This document shows positions 12,401 through 24,889 of a stretch of 64,000 nt of DNA, piece after piece. The translations under genes were made by a program, and so were the position numbers. Each line of letters opens with the position of its first letter. Positions within the stretch are counted from its first letter, which is position 1. The DNA comes from Ceratothoa steindachneri (lineage: Eukaryota > Arthropoda > Malacostraca > Isopoda > Cymothoidae), in NCBI GenBank assembly GCA_963969495.1, contig OZ018321.1, forward strand, positions 129,422,120 to 129,486,119. The letters run 5' to 3'. The notes below the pieces were generated by a model. It ran no database searches and had not been told where the DNA came from. It was given only the letters and a program-made list of their open reading frames with translations.

Positions 12401-13080
12401 TGATTAGAGTTGCTGGATGCATAGAATTTCTCATACAGGACATTCAGACTTTTCTTCAAATCTGTCTGAGCAGTAATTTTTATAAATGATTTCGTGTTAA
12501 TGTTACTGATCAGTGACCTCACAAATTCTTTCGTTCAGCATTAAATATTTTATGTTCTAAGTCCATGTTTTGACATTTCTTACGAGTTCTTAGCATTGTC
12601 GTCGGCTCAATCTTCGTCTATATAAAGTTTGACTTAAAAAGAACGTATGATCTTGGTAATTGAGCTACATATGTTCATTCATTTCTTTGTTCATTGATAC
12701 GAATTCTTCGTTTAACACATAATTAAAACCTACTTTAGAGGGGCTAGGGCCTAAGTAATCATGTATTCAATTGCAAAATGGCCACAAGTTAAGATTTAAT
12801 CTAAATTTGCGCCGAGCCTAGATAAAACTATCTAGACTCTGTTATAAAACTTTTATTAATATCTTTGCGTTGCAGTTGGCGATGTAATAAGCGTGAATGC
12901 AATTTCAGTGTTGGATTTAGAAAAGACACTTGTTTAGAAGAATCCAAATTATCTTTTGAGACAATCGTTCATTTAATTCTAAGATCGTACAAAAGGTGGA
13001 CAACAACTGTTTTTGTGTGTGAAAGAGCTTGAAATGTAAGCAGAATCCCTAAGTAAATAGAAAAACATTCTGCCATAAGT
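9397..13080. other. Unassigned AT-rich DNA
   Basis: No recognisable gene or element. Short minus-strand frames at 11945-12184 and 12204-12522 lie close together and may be a broken coding region (basic, lysine-rich peptides), but no motif identifies a family. Confidence 0.3.
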
Positions 13081-13102
13081 TTACTCCAGTTGTTTGCTCC
13101 GA

Positions 13103-13123
13103 AACCTAACCTAACCTAACCTA
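13103..13123. repeat. Short (AACCT)n run, interstitial telomere-type repeat
   Basis: Four uninterrupted units equal to the complement of TTAGG, the arthropod telomere repeat, followed by degenerate CTTAACCTTAACC further on (13177-13190). Too short to be a telomere; AACCT repeats also occur internally in crustacean genomes. Confidence 0.75.
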
Positions 13124-13544
13124 CAGGTTGTTCTCACACTACGAGCCTCAAACACCATAGCCTATCGCTCGTATCTTAACCTTAACCTCGCGATACCCTC
13201 GAACGCCTAATTCGCTGCCGTGCCCTTTCCGAAAAAAAAACAGCTTTTCCTTTCTCTTTGGTCTATTCGTTGACCCCAATCTCACTAGAATTTCACCCTA
13301 GGATTACCTGACATAACATAAATCTCTATAATGGAATAAAAGATAGAGACAATAAAACTAAATAAAGAATTCTCTTGAAATTTAAAAAGAATGTTAAAAT
13401 GCATAAATGAGGATGGGGTGAAAATGATGAAGAATATAAAAAAAAGATCAGGCGAATTTATTCGTGGAAAAAGGGATTTGGTGAGTGCATAAAGTTAATC
13501 ACTTTTCCTATAATATAATCGTATATTCTTTCCCTAAATAAAAG

Positions 13545-14340
13545 TGTTTCCTCTGGAAAAAGTTAGAGAGCGAGGAAGAAAAGAAAGAAAGGTAGGGAGA
13601 GACTGAAAGAAAAGAAAGCAACGTAGAGAGAGAGAGAGAGAGCAAGTATAGAAAGAAAGGTAGAGAGAGCTCTATCTCTAGATCTTCCACTTTAAAAGAG
13701 CTAGTAAGAGAAAGAGAGAAAAAGGTAGAGAGCAAAAAAGCTAGAGGGAGAACGTTATAAAGATAGATAGTTGGAGATGCAATTAAAGAGAGAGGGAAAT
13801 ATAGCTAGATAGATACAGTGTGAGCTTGATAGAGAGAAAAAAATAGTTAGATAAAGATATAGAACTAGTGATAAAGAAATAGGGAAATGGAGAGAGAGAA
13901 AAAGAGCTAGTGAAAGAGATATAGCTAGATAGAGATAGAAAGAGAGAAAATAAGATATAGAAAGGTCGAGAACTAGAGAAAGAGCTAGTGTATGATTGCT
14001 AAAGAGATATAGTTAGAGCGAGAGGAGGCTAGAGAGAGAAGTAGATAGCTAATGAGATCTAAAAGGAGAGAAAGAGGTATCTATATAAATAGTTAGGAAG
14101 AGAGAGTAAGAGCTAAATATAGATAGAAAAAAAGAGAGACAACGAGGTAGAAACAGAGACAGGGGACATAATGTAGAGAGCGAAGGCTATAGATAAATAC
14201 TAGCGAGATATGGCTAGAGAGAGAAAACTAGTGATAGATGGAGCTAAATAAAGAGAACTAAACATTTAACGAGAGTTAGAGAACGCGATAGAGACAGCTA
14301 TAGAGCGCGAGAGAGAAATTAGAATTTTTCAATACAGCAC
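13545..14340. repeat. Purine-rich (GA)n-like tract
   Basis: About 800 bp strongly biased to A and G on the plus strand, built from degenerate AGAGAG, GATAGA and AGCTAG units. Open frames on the minus strand (LSLSLS-type) are composition artefacts. Confidence 0.9.
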
Positions 14341-17300
14341 TCGTCTGGCGATTGTGCGACCGGGTTATTTGAAATTAAAAAATATTAAACAAAAAAAAAC
14401 ATCCCCAAGAGTTTACGGGCATTTTCAGTAGTACGATGGAGGTTTTCCTATCTTAGTGGCCCGAAAATTCAAACAACATATAAACAGCTAAATATAATGT
14501 AAGATGCTTGTCTGTTCAAGAAATTTCATCAATCCTCATTCGGGGTACCCGAAGCCAGCTCGACTAGAAGGGGGAAGGTGTAGTTTCTTTGTTCCTGCCA
14601 GTACCTTGACAAGTAAGTCGCGCGAAGATCCTCCAGACTCGGAAATTCTATAAGTATGTACCGAGCAGTGTGGGGGATTAAACATTATCACAATTAGTAT
14701 ATGAGAGCTCTCTATCCGAATGCGCTGCGTATTGTGAGAGTTATAGATTTTGGGGTTGTAGTAGAAGACCTGAAGCCTTCGAAGCATTGTTAGGTAGGCA
14801 CACGGGTAAATACGACGCACTGGCACGCAAATTTAGATTCCCTTCGTCTGTCTCTTATCTTCTATGTTATGCAGCCATGAGTGCATCGAAGGTATCAATG
14901 CATTCTGTTAGTTGAAAAAATCACAATCTGGTCTTCCAACCACATAGGACGCGTAATCTCCCCTCTGAACGATGTATTGCCACCAACTCGGCCATTTCAA
15001 ATACTTGTACACTGGCACGGCTTAGGTGTAAAACATCATATGCTGCAAGCGGTTCAAAGACAAATCACAGGAACTGTAAGAACTTTGAGAGGAGAGGAAT
15101 GACGACAGATGTTTAGTGATCGTGGTGACCTCAAGAGTGGCATGCTGGAAAAAACCTAAGGCACCGTGAGTTTGAGAGGTAGATCGAGCCCTCAAATCAT
15201 TGCCTAAACCTATATCCCAAAGGTATAGGGTGTCTTTGGCGGATCACAGAGATATACCCATCGCCTAGATTGGTTAGCGATGAAATGAGAGCAATTTGCA
15301 ATTCAGAGAGACGCTGGGCTCGAGCGTAAAACCGAATATAGTATTGTGTCATGGCGAAAAGCTAGCGGCATCACCTCAGGATTCACAAGAAGCTCTCTGC
15401 AGGCGATAGGTGGAAGGCGCTTGTCACCAAACGAAACCCAGTATTGGGAGATCTAGGCCCATTCCGGCGTTTCACGCTCGGTTGTAGATGCCTGAAATTC
15501 TCACTCGTTTCCTAGCTTGAAGCAAAAAAAGTAAAGAAGTAGGACTTCAAGTTTTGAACGTCAAAGAACGGAAAATGTCCATAGCGAAGGTACAAGGATA
15601 GCTAAGGCTGTGAATATGGACCGCACAAGTGAGGCGTTGGGCAAAAATAAGACTAAGCAAAAGTGCGAGTCTAGTCCATCCAGGCGATTCCCATTTAGAA
15701 ATAAGTTAAGGTCGGGGTAAAGCTGTGGGTGGCGACAGAACAGCATACTTATTAAAACTTTTACATCTCCTGTTCTAGTAATGGATGCATTTATACTCAA
15801 CATTCTCTAGTTTTTGCCGAATACTCTTTAAATACACATTAATTTATTTTCCACTTTTTTATCCGCTGTTCTATTGAATAATAAAACACTATTAGAGACA
15901 AATTTCAAACCGAAGAATTTTCTGTGAAATTTGTATATGAATTAAAAGAGTATTTTCAAGGGATAGTCAATTTGGGGACTTTGTTCTGTAGTTTTAGACG
16001 GTGGGGTATATACGAGTGTGTAATTAGCACTTTTCCTCTCCTAGCTTTAGTGACAAAATTTCTGGTTTTGGTTCCTTCTTTCCTCAGCACATTCAGGTAA
16101 ATTTTCCGGTTTTCTGTACTAGCAGAAGTGGGTAGGACCTGCAGATTGTGAGGGCTCTCATCTGCAATGCGCTTTTTCTCAAACTGTATATTAAGGGTTT
16201 TCTAAAGAGTGACTTCCAGCTATTGATATTAATGTCTTTTGTTGTGATTCTTATAAATCTTGTGATTCTTTGTAATTTATCTTCTTTTCATTTCTTAATC
16301 TCTACTATTCACCTCCCTTCCTCATATCTTCATTTCTCTTCTTTATTTAACTATCCCTTTCCCATTTTATGTTTAATTTTCATTTCTCATCTTCACCTCT
16401 ACTATTTATTTACTTGCATTATCTCCAATATTCTCCCTTCTTCAAGTCTACTTTTCATGTCTTCTTCCTTTCTATTCTTATCTTTTACTCTTCATCTCTT
16501 CTTTTTCTCCCGATTTCATTATTATTTTTAAATTCCTTTTATCTTTTTTCTTCAACTTTACTCCTCAATTCTCCCCTTCATCTTTACTCATTCATCTCAC
16601 GAATTTGCTTTCTTATTCACTTGCTATTTTTCAATATTTTCAAACTTTTCTTTTTACCACCACCATCAGAAATTATATGATTTATTGTACTAAATTTCCG
16701 CCTCGGTAGTCTTACTTTTTCATTTCTGCCCTTTCCAATTAATCATAGGTTTCTGTTTTATTTCTTCGCTCTTTCTGTGCCCAATTATAACTTTTGTACT
16801 TTTTTCCAATATATCAATTTTAATCCTCTCCTCTCCTTCCCGAAAAGTACCTTATTCCCTAGAGTGCCAAGTTTGACAGTAAATTCAAATTAGGTTATTA
16901 TTTCCTCACTGCCAGACCGCAGATAAGGAAACTTCCCTCAAGCTGATTGGCTGATAAAGGCAAGTTCCAACCTCTTCAGAGGCATCGGTCGTAAAAAAGC
17001 TACGTAGAGGAATCCAAATAGACTAATAGCGCATGGGCAGAAAAGACATTCTTAACATCCGTTACTTAACAGCTTCATCTGTCCATGTGCTTGGTAAATT
17101 CTTCTTTCCCATGCTCCTCTTCAATAAGCTATAGAAAATTTGAGAGATGTGCGCGCAACGAGGGATGAACCTGCAGTAAATTTTACTATCGCTAAAATCT
17201 GCCGCGAACTTAAGTGTAGTTGCACGGTTTTGTAAGACTCTTGATAGTGTGTAAATCTTCTCTCAAAGGAAGGGGGGGGATACTTGGTTACCTTGTGTGC

Positions 17301-17380
17301 TTTATTAGATTAGGACATGGAGTCCAAAGAAGTAATTGGCCTGATAATTCCGGAGTCTGGCTGCAGTAAACGTCAAAAAA
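14341..17380. other. Unassigned DNA with a pyrimidine-rich tract
   Basis: No recognisable coding element. Between about 16255 and 16680 the plus strand is strongly pyrimidine-rich (CTT, TTC, CTCCC runs), giving artefactual phenylalanine/leucine/serine-rich open frames. The more GC-balanced part at 14530-15500 could be a degraded transposon, but no motif identifies it. Confidence 0.35.
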
Positions 17381-17499
17381 AAGTCAGTAGGTGCAAGATG
17401 TACTGAATTTACCTTACTCAGGCTTGCGACTAGGATGTCAACAAGAAATAAGAGTACGAACCGTAATTTCTCGCAAAACTCAGTGTATAAACAGCTGGA

Positions 17500-18000
17500 C
17501 GATCTGCACTTTTTTTCAAGACCAGTTTGTAATGGTAACAGTTTTGCCGATTCTGTCGTGCTTTATATGGTTCTTTTGGTAGGCGTTAATGAGGTTGATT
17601 TTGATAAAGTCTTACCGTGTAGATGGGCAAATAAATCCATTACGCTTTCGACCGGATAACTGTTATTCTCCGTCATGGTGTTAATGTTTCTGAAATTGTC
17701 AGAGAGTCTCCAGTCTCCTGACGAATTGGTATCATATGCATCAGAGTAGCACATGCGCTTTTAGAAGGGCGAATGATACCAGCAAGCATTAATACATCTA
17801 GAGTGATGGATAGATTATTAGACACAAGTGGAAGATTAACTTGCTTCCCCTTGTACGATATTCCGATTTGAAGATCGAAAAGCATTTCCTGTTTAAGGCT
17901 GTCAAGTCAAAGCGGGTTATGAAGTCAACCACTAGAATCTCAGAATGAAGTTCCATAGGAGAACAGGACATAAATCTAGGATGAGCTTCAAGCATTTACT
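17500..18000 (-). pseudogene. Gypsy-type LTR retrotransposon reverse transcriptase remnant
   Basis: Read on the minus strand: MLAGIIRPSKSACATLMHMI (the SGIIRPSxSPxASP block of Ty3/Gypsy RT, 17750-17800), RQETGDSLT in one frame continued by GDWRLSDNFRNINTMTENN (RT motif 1-2), YPVESVMDLFAHLHGKT, then SKSTSLTPTK where FSKIDLxxAYHQI is expected, then GKTVTITNW in a third frame. Three frames are needed, so at least two frameshifts have occurred. The catalytic YxDD region was not found. Upstream, about 17885-17995, the frame reads ITRFDLTALNRK, plausible gag-pol linker. No LTRs were located. Confidence 0.75.
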
Positions 18001-20243
18001 CCGTAGATCGAGTATGTAAAACCATTAGAAGTGTAATTTGAGCTCATGATTTGTCCTATTTAGAGTAACTCCGCATTAGTTAGGAGAAGGATCCTTATGG
18101 TTGCGCTGGTTTTATTCGGAGAAATTCCTTCTGGCGATGTTATGTCTGTTAGTTCCCCCCCCCCCCTCCCAAAGAATTTTTGGAAGGTTGCCCATAGTGC
18201 TGGTTTATGTGGAAATTACAACGACGCAAACATGATTGAATCTTTTGTGATAGCAAGAAATCCTAAGTGAAATAGAATTTTGCAGGCTATGAGTGAAATC
18301 GTTTGCTAGCCTGGTGCAAGCCCGGAACACTCTGCTTTCCTCTTCAACCATATCCTCTCGCGATGACATACACGGTCAAATCTTTGTTTGCGAGGGGGCA
18401 ATCGATATTCTGCTCCCCCAATTATTTGTTTTGTTTTTTTTATATATTAAAAAAACATAGAGAATAAATGATATTTAAGGAAGTTTTAAAATGAGTCAAA
18501 AATAAGTTTCCTAAGAAATTAATTGCGTGATACAATAGCAATCGATCTTCTTTAATATATCGAACACGAAAGATAAGGCACTAAAGCATCAGGGCGGTAG
18601 AGTGATACCTAGTCTGAAAAATAAGCCATACGTTGGCCGTCTTAAGGAAATAAATGTATTCCGATTAGGCCAGCATAGACTAAGAAGTGACCTAATTAAT
18701 AGACTGATCAAATTACACAAGGGAAAAATCTTTCTTCAACTGAATAGTGAATTGATGGAATGATCCCTCCCCTTCCCCGCCGTAAAGTCATTGACTGCAA
18801 TGCAGTTGATTCATTTAATCATAAACTAGGCAAACAATTTGTCCCAAACCAAAGACTGAGAGTAATATTTTCTCTTTTCACACACCGCCAGATAAGCGAA
18901 CATCAATGATCAAGGCGGCAAAGTTTAGTAAACTTAGCTTAGGTAGTGTCCGTATGAAAATTCCTAGGGATCGAATGGTCTGTTGTTGCAAGCTTTTTCC
19001 TTTGTATTCATTTGTATGCACCCGCCCCACCCTCTTTCATTATATTTCATCCCCATCTGAGAAGTAGACTATTTACTACATTTTCCGACATTCAAAGATT
19101 GATAAGGAAACTGAAAGTTATGGTGCTGGATCATCTGGACTACTAATATTTAAGTTGGAACGTTGGTCATCAAAAGTTTTGCACGGGGTACGGGGTAAAA
19201 AATTTAGAACACGTTAGAATATTACGAGGTAGAATAGGTTAATGTAGAAAAGACTTCATGAATATGTTCTTTTTAGTTTCCAAGCTATAATTTACTACCC
19301 AGTGTTCCACTTTTATCGTCAAAAGAGTAAAGAATATTTTTAAATATAGGGTTACTTGAGAACCAGATATTCCCGTTTAATTTCCAGAGTTGAACTAATC
19401 TAAGAATTGACATTAACATTAGTATAAACAAAATGTTTTTTAAACCATTTAGTCCCAGCCTAAAAAACTTTAAGCTCATAAGTCATTACTTTTCGAAGAC
19501 CTTTACGGAATAAATAATATCGCAAAGAAGTAGGTAATTATATATCTTTTTGAGTTCAAAAGCAATTTAAAATAAAAAAATTGGAATGAATATAAATTTT
19601 TTTTTCACCCTAGAGAAAGATATGTTACAAATATTCGATTAGCCAAGTCCATCAATTTATGATAATCTCGGATGCGGCTGAGATCATGCAGAGATAGTAT
19701 ATATTTGAATTATCTTGAGCAAATGTGAATATTCTCGCATCTCTATGAGTAATATTAAATATTTTTGTAGTACGAAATATAATAACATTTGCAAGTGTGC
19801 GTCGCCTAGTTCTAGGCTGTGTCGTGTTTCCGGCGACTTATGCCCAAGTGGAGTGGGCAGTTGCCAGATGGGATCTATAATTAGAAAAAAAAGCAAGTGT
19901 GCGTATATTCCCGCTCCATTGTAACCTGTTCGGCCTCACTCCCTACTTTATAGATCACTGCTTACAAACTGCTGTTTCCGTTGGCTTTGGCCTTTTAAGT
20001 GAGTAATAATAAATATTGCTCCTGAAATTATGTATAAATATATCTGTGTAGTCCCTTCTGCAAGTGTGTATACTTATACGCCTTAGTCAATTCACTCTTG
20101 TGCTTTGCATATGTACATGCAGGCCTGTTTACCTCCATTTTGGTATCCCTGCTTGTTTTGCTGTTTATTGCAGATATCAGACTATAAACATTATGAATAA
20201 ATAACATCTATGTGTATTCTCGTCGAAACATGTATATATTCAT
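18001..20243. other. Unassigned DNA
   Basis: No coding element or clear repeat. A homopolymer C run lies near 18157-18167. Confidence 0.3.
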
Positions 20244-20868
20244 TAGGGTTTGAATGTGTCCCAAACATTAGGAACTGGGAATGATACCATGAAAAATTTC
20301 CGGAACCAGGAAATCCCGGTTCCTCAAGGTAAATATTTTCATTTGTAACCAATTTTTCTAAATGGCATAACGAACCTAACCATTGAAATCAATTATGTTT
20401 AACATCAATTAATTAACTTAGGAAGATTTAAAGAAAGTTTAGAAGCATCATATAATTGAAAAAACCCAGACCTTTCAACAAATATAATCTTCGAAAGAAA
20501 TTTAACTAATTAACATACTTTGAAAGAAATTAATTAAACTGATATTTTGGCATGAAATTTTAGCTGAAAATATTTTGAATTAGAATTTTGGACTCAATTA
20601 GTTTAATCATCTTGTTCCTAGCAATTTTTTAAGTAATATTAAAAAACTTAAGCAATTAATGTTGAATCCGATAGGTGAAACCGAATTTTTTATAGAAAAG
20701 TCCACAAGCTGAGAAGTCTCTTTTACTTTCGACACTTGTAAATTTGATTGTAAAATGTGCTGCTCGCAATCTATCCAGGTTTTCTATGCGTTTAGCAGTC
20801 ACTTCAAAAAGTTTGAATTCTTTGTAAGCATAGAACTTTTATTGATTACTTATATTTGAAGTACTGGG

Positions 20869-22206
20869 TGTGATAGAACGGTCTGAGGCCGCTTAAATTC
20901 AGCCACTATCACATGTTGGAAAAACATGCTACCCACGTGCATCTGCGAGAGGAAGCAGAGCGCGTTATCGCCCACCATAAGTAAATATTTAATCAAGGAG
21001 GTTCATTCCCCCGTTTCGCCTCCATACGTCGATCTCGACAGATTAAGTTAGGCTTATGGGCAGATAACATATTTTCCCAGGCGCGACTGGGGCATTCCCC
21101 CGAAGTCCCCCACTCAATTATCCCCTACGCCATGGAGACGGCTCCGGGTACTTATACATAGCTTTCCCCGATTGAAGCTGATCAGATCCCGATTATCTTT
21201 GCAAGGCATCACGCCGATCCGGTCTTCCTTGTGCACGTAGGAACTCTCTACCTCAAGAACCACCTTATTGTCCAGAAGAGGACAATATCCCTTGAGTGTC
21301 AAGGGATAGTGCCTTCGAGACACCTAGTGAACAAGGCATCCCCCTGTTGTTCGGAAAGAGAACAACGTTAGAACAGCCATTGTTCTTTGAGCCCGTTTGA
21401 CAAGAGACGGTTCTCCCCCCCCCTGTTGTTCAGAAAGAGAACAACGTTAGAACAGCCATTGTTCTTCAAGCCCGTTCGTCAAGAAACGGTTCTCGTTCCC
21501 AAGACATCACGTCAGGATAATTTAATTCACCCCCTTTTTAACGTTCTTCAAGAGAATGCATGGTTTCAACAATAACCTCAATTGTTCATCTAGAACATCC
21601 CCGATTCGCTGTCACAAAGATCGCTGGTACTTTCGAGCCCCACTTCGCTCTCACTATTCGAAGACAGTCCTTCCCTTTCAGTAAGGACAACTCCCCGAAG
21701 AACCCTTCTGCTGGAAATCGCCAGTGGACCGAAGATTCCTTCGCATCGTCTTCCTCTGCACAACGACTTTCTAATTACGTAAGCTAAGCATTATCTTTAA
21801 TCATCTAACCTTTGGTCAACGCTACCCTGTGCTTTAAATGATTTAGCGAACCATTCCCACCTTTAATTTTTATTTGTTTACCTTTTTAAATCTCTCCAAA
21901 TCTTAATCCTCGGATTAGTCAGATATTTCCACGACCCTTTTCATTCTCCGTTTATGTGAACATTTTTTTTTGTGTGTTGTTGATAATTTAATTAATAAAA
22001 CTCTATTTTATTAATGATAGCCATATTATTTATCTTTGAGCTCCGTTCCACTTCTCAAGCATATTGAAGATAAATAAGCCTCACCAGGCCCCCTTCCCTT
22101 TTGGACTAACCTCGGGCAATCAGATTACCACGCACTCGAAATATTAGAATAATTCCCTCAACGAATAGTTATATATGGTATATCGTCGAGAGCCTATTCT
22201 ACGACA
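20869..22206 (+). mobile_element. Solo LTR, plus orientation, 1338 bp
   Basis: Begins TGTGATAG and ends CTACGACA, the TG...CA ends of an LTR. The flanks CTGGG (20864-20868) and CTGAG (22207-22211) form a 5-bp target duplication with one mismatch. It contains a GC-rich U3-like half with tandem units, and an AATAAA at about 22003 that could serve as the polyadenylation signal. It interrupts the hAT transposase between pieces 3 and 4. Its partner at 22751-24053 is the same LTR in opposite orientation. Confidence 0.85.
21342..21500 (+). repeat. Tandem U3 repeats in solo LTR (two units)
   Basis: Two copies of a roughly 80-bp unit containing CCCTGTTGTTC and GAACAACGTTAGAACAGCC, each holding a small inverted repeat around AACAAC/GTTGTT. 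The sister LTR has about four units. Confidence 0.85.
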
Positions 22207-22750
22207 CTGAGAGATGGAAGTTTATTTACTCCATTGTAGTATTCTTTAAGCGAAGGTTCATCGATTAATTTAGATTAATTTTAATTTACTTTAGTACCCG
22301 ACATAGTAGCTTTTTCATTGGTTTCTAGATAAACACGGTTGGAAATTAATTCCGCACATTTCTTCAAAGCTCGTGAAGCCGTTGTTAATTCAAGCGATTC
22401 TAGGGACAAATAATTTGCATTATACATATACTGAAGCAAACCTGAATTTTCTTTTTGCCTTCGACTTGTGTATCGATCGAACAAAGCCTGTCTTATGTTT
22501 ACACATAAGTAATTTTCTTTACCCTTTAACTGATTCAAAATAAAAATAACAAAGATTACTTTAAAAGTGAGGCATCTGTGCTTTCATCAGTTTCCAGGGG
22601 CTTGAAAGCTTGAATAATTTCTTTAATTGGTTGCCATTCAAATCTGATAGCGAATCTTCATACCTTATTTCTCTCAAAGCTTTCGGGATGAAATCTTTTT
22701 TTATTTTAAAAATCTTTCTAACATTTGTAAAACGTTATTCAACAGTGTTT

Positions 22751-24053
22751 GTCGTAGAATAGACTCTCGACGATAGACCATATATAACTATTCGTTGAGG
22801 GAACTATTCTTATATTTCGAGTGCGTGGTTATCTGGTTGACTGATGTTATTTATCTTCAATATGCTTAAGAAGTGGAACTGAGCTCAAGGATAATAATAT
22901 GGCTATCATTAATAAAATAGAGTTTTATTAATTAAATTATCAACAACACACAAAACAGAAAATGTTTACATAAACAGAAAATGGAAAGGGTCGTGGGAAT
23001 ATCTAGCTAATCCGAGGATTAAGATTTGGGAGAGATTTAAAAAGGTAAACAAATAAAAATTAAAGGGATGGTATGGATCGCTAAACCATTTAAAGCACAG
23101 GGTTGGATTGACGAAAGGTTGGATACTCAAAGGTAATGCTCAGCTTACGTAATTACAAGTTGTTGCGCAGAGGGGGGCGACGCGAAGGAATCTTCGGTCC
23201 GCTGGCGAGTTCCAGCCGAAGGCGGGAGATTAAATTATCCTGACGTGACGTCTTGGGAATGAGAACCGTTTCTTTACGAACGGGCTTGAAGAACAATGGC
23301 TGTTCTAACGTTGTTCTCTTCTAAACAACAGGGGGGTGAGAACCGTCTCTTGTCTACGGGCTCAAGAAATAATGGCTGTGCTAACGTTGTTCTCTTTCTG
23401 AACAACAAGGGGGGGAGGGTGAGAACCGTCTCTTGTCAACGGGCTCAAAGAACAATGGCTGTTCTAACGTTGTTTTCTTTCTGAACAACAAGGGGGGGAG
23501 GGTGAGAACCGTTTCTTGTCAACGGGCTCAAAGAACAATGGCTGTTCTAACGTTGTTTTCTTTCTGAACAACAATAGGGCCTTGTGGACTTGGCGTTTTG
23601 AACGCTCGAACCTTGGCACTCAAGGGATATTGTCCTCTTCTGGACAAAAATAGTGGATCTCGAGGTAGAGGGCCCCTAGTGCACAAGATAAGACCGGCTC
23701 TGCGTGATGTCTCGCGAAGATAATCTGGATCTGACCTGATCTAATCGGTAAAGTTTCCATATAAATAGTCGGAGCCATCCCCTTGGCGTAGGGGACAATG
23801 GAGTGGGGGCTTCGAGGGACTGCCCCAGCCGCGCCTTGGAACATGCCTTATCTGCCCATAAGCCTAACTCAATCTGGCGAGATCGACGCATGGGGTGAAA
23901 CGGGGGGAGAAGATGAACCTCCTTGGTTAAATATTGACTCAGGTGGCAATAAGGCGCCCGGCTTCGACGCGAAGATGCACGTGGGTAGCAACGTGTTTCC
24001 AAACAACATGTGATAGCGGTTGAATTTAAGCGGCCTCAGACCGTTCTATCACA
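22751..24053 (-). mobile_element. Solo LTR, minus orientation, 1303 bp
   Basis: On the minus strand it begins TGTGATAG (24053) and ends CTACGACA (22751). It is flanked by an exact 5-bp duplication, GTGTT at 22746-22750 and at 24054-24058. It is clearly the same family as 20869-22206, and the two together make a 1.3-kb inverted repeat with a 544-bp spacer of hAT sequence. It carries about four copies of the 80-bp tandem unit (23285-23580). CATATAAATAG at 23758-23768 could be part of the promoter. The internal retrotransposon is gone, presumably by LTR-LTR recombination. Confidence 0.92.
23285..23580 (-). repeat. Tandem U3 repeats in solo LTR (about four units)
   Basis: Repeated blocks containing GGCTGTTCTAACGTTGTT and GTGAGAACCGTCTC, roughly 70-80 bp each. 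The expanded copy number relative to the sister LTR suggests slippage or unequal exchange in the enhancer-like half. Confidence 0.88.
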
Positions 24054-24354
24054 GTGTTTTAACATTGATTATCAGATTTAAACATTATCCTTGAAACTGG
24101 TCAGAGACAGAATCATGTAAATGATTATTTTTTAGCGGCGAGTTACGAAATGTTCGACATATTTTTCAAACCTTGCCTATCAATGAATCAAAGTTTTCAT
24201 GAATTTCTGGGGGGAATGTCCGGACATTCTAAATCGACCAGATTTTCTTTTTCGTCTTCTTCAAAGTCATCATCTTCGTCATTTCAAGTAGAAAATTCAT
24301 TGTCTGGATGCTTGATATTGATAGACTGAATGTTATTATATAAACACTAGCAAA

Positions 24355-24889
24355 GATACCCGGCGTTGTCAAGGCATAAAACACTATCTTGAACAAATTA
24401 AATTCTCTGATTGAGTTAAATTACGCAATTAAAATTTGGTAGGTATAAGAATTTAAGGTTTATTTTTATTTTGAGTAATGGAGTAGTGTATCATGAAAGA
24501 CTAACAGAGAACGATTTTCACATTACAGTAGTGCGGTATGGCGAGCAAGCGGGTGGGCGGGCAGGCAAACGTGAGTACTTGGGTGGCAGCCACAGACTTT
24601 AGATGGCGCATCAATCAGATGGGCGCGAGTTTTAACAAAATATCTAAATTATTCCAGTAACGGGAATGCTGAAAATAAGTATTATGGCGTTTTTTAAACA
24701 TTGCACTCGCATAATTGGTCTGACAAACCTTAATTTTTTCACGGGCAATGTTAATGTTTTAATTGCTACTCATAACCGCGATTACTTGTTCACCTAAATC
24801 CTAGAAGCCCATGTTACTCATTGGATCAAATTTCCTCCAATGCTGAGCTCTGTTAGCCTTCAAGGTCGCTCTAAGTGGCCTTCTATAGC
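24355..24889. mobile_element. Insertion in the hAT transposase, unidentified repeat
   Basis: About 535 bp that breaks the collinear hAT transposase between pieces 1 and 2. One end begins CTAGCAAAGATACCCGGCGT, a motif (TACCCGGCGTTG) that I associate with the ends of RTE-like LINEs and other invertebrate repeats. No coding frame and no clear target duplication were found. Confidence 0.5.

Noticed and set aside
13103..13123. Chromosome end
   Set aside because: Only four repeat units, with ordinary sequence on both sides.
13508..13735. Serine/leucine-rich open frame on the minus strand
   Set aside because: Complement of the GA-rich tract; composition artefact.
16148..16680. Phenylalanine/serine/leucine-rich open frames of 127 and 103 codons
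   Set aside because: Arise from a pyrimidine-rich tract; two overlapping frames both open, as expected for low complexity.
21114..24013. Several 60-108 codon open frames inside the LTRs
   Set aside because: They fall in non-coding LTR sequence, appear in both strands and have no family motifs.
20869..24053. A single 3.2-kb foldback transposon
   Set aside because: Each arm has its own LTR-type TG...CA ends and its own 5-bp duplication, and the spacer is hAT coding sequence, so two solo LTRs fit better.
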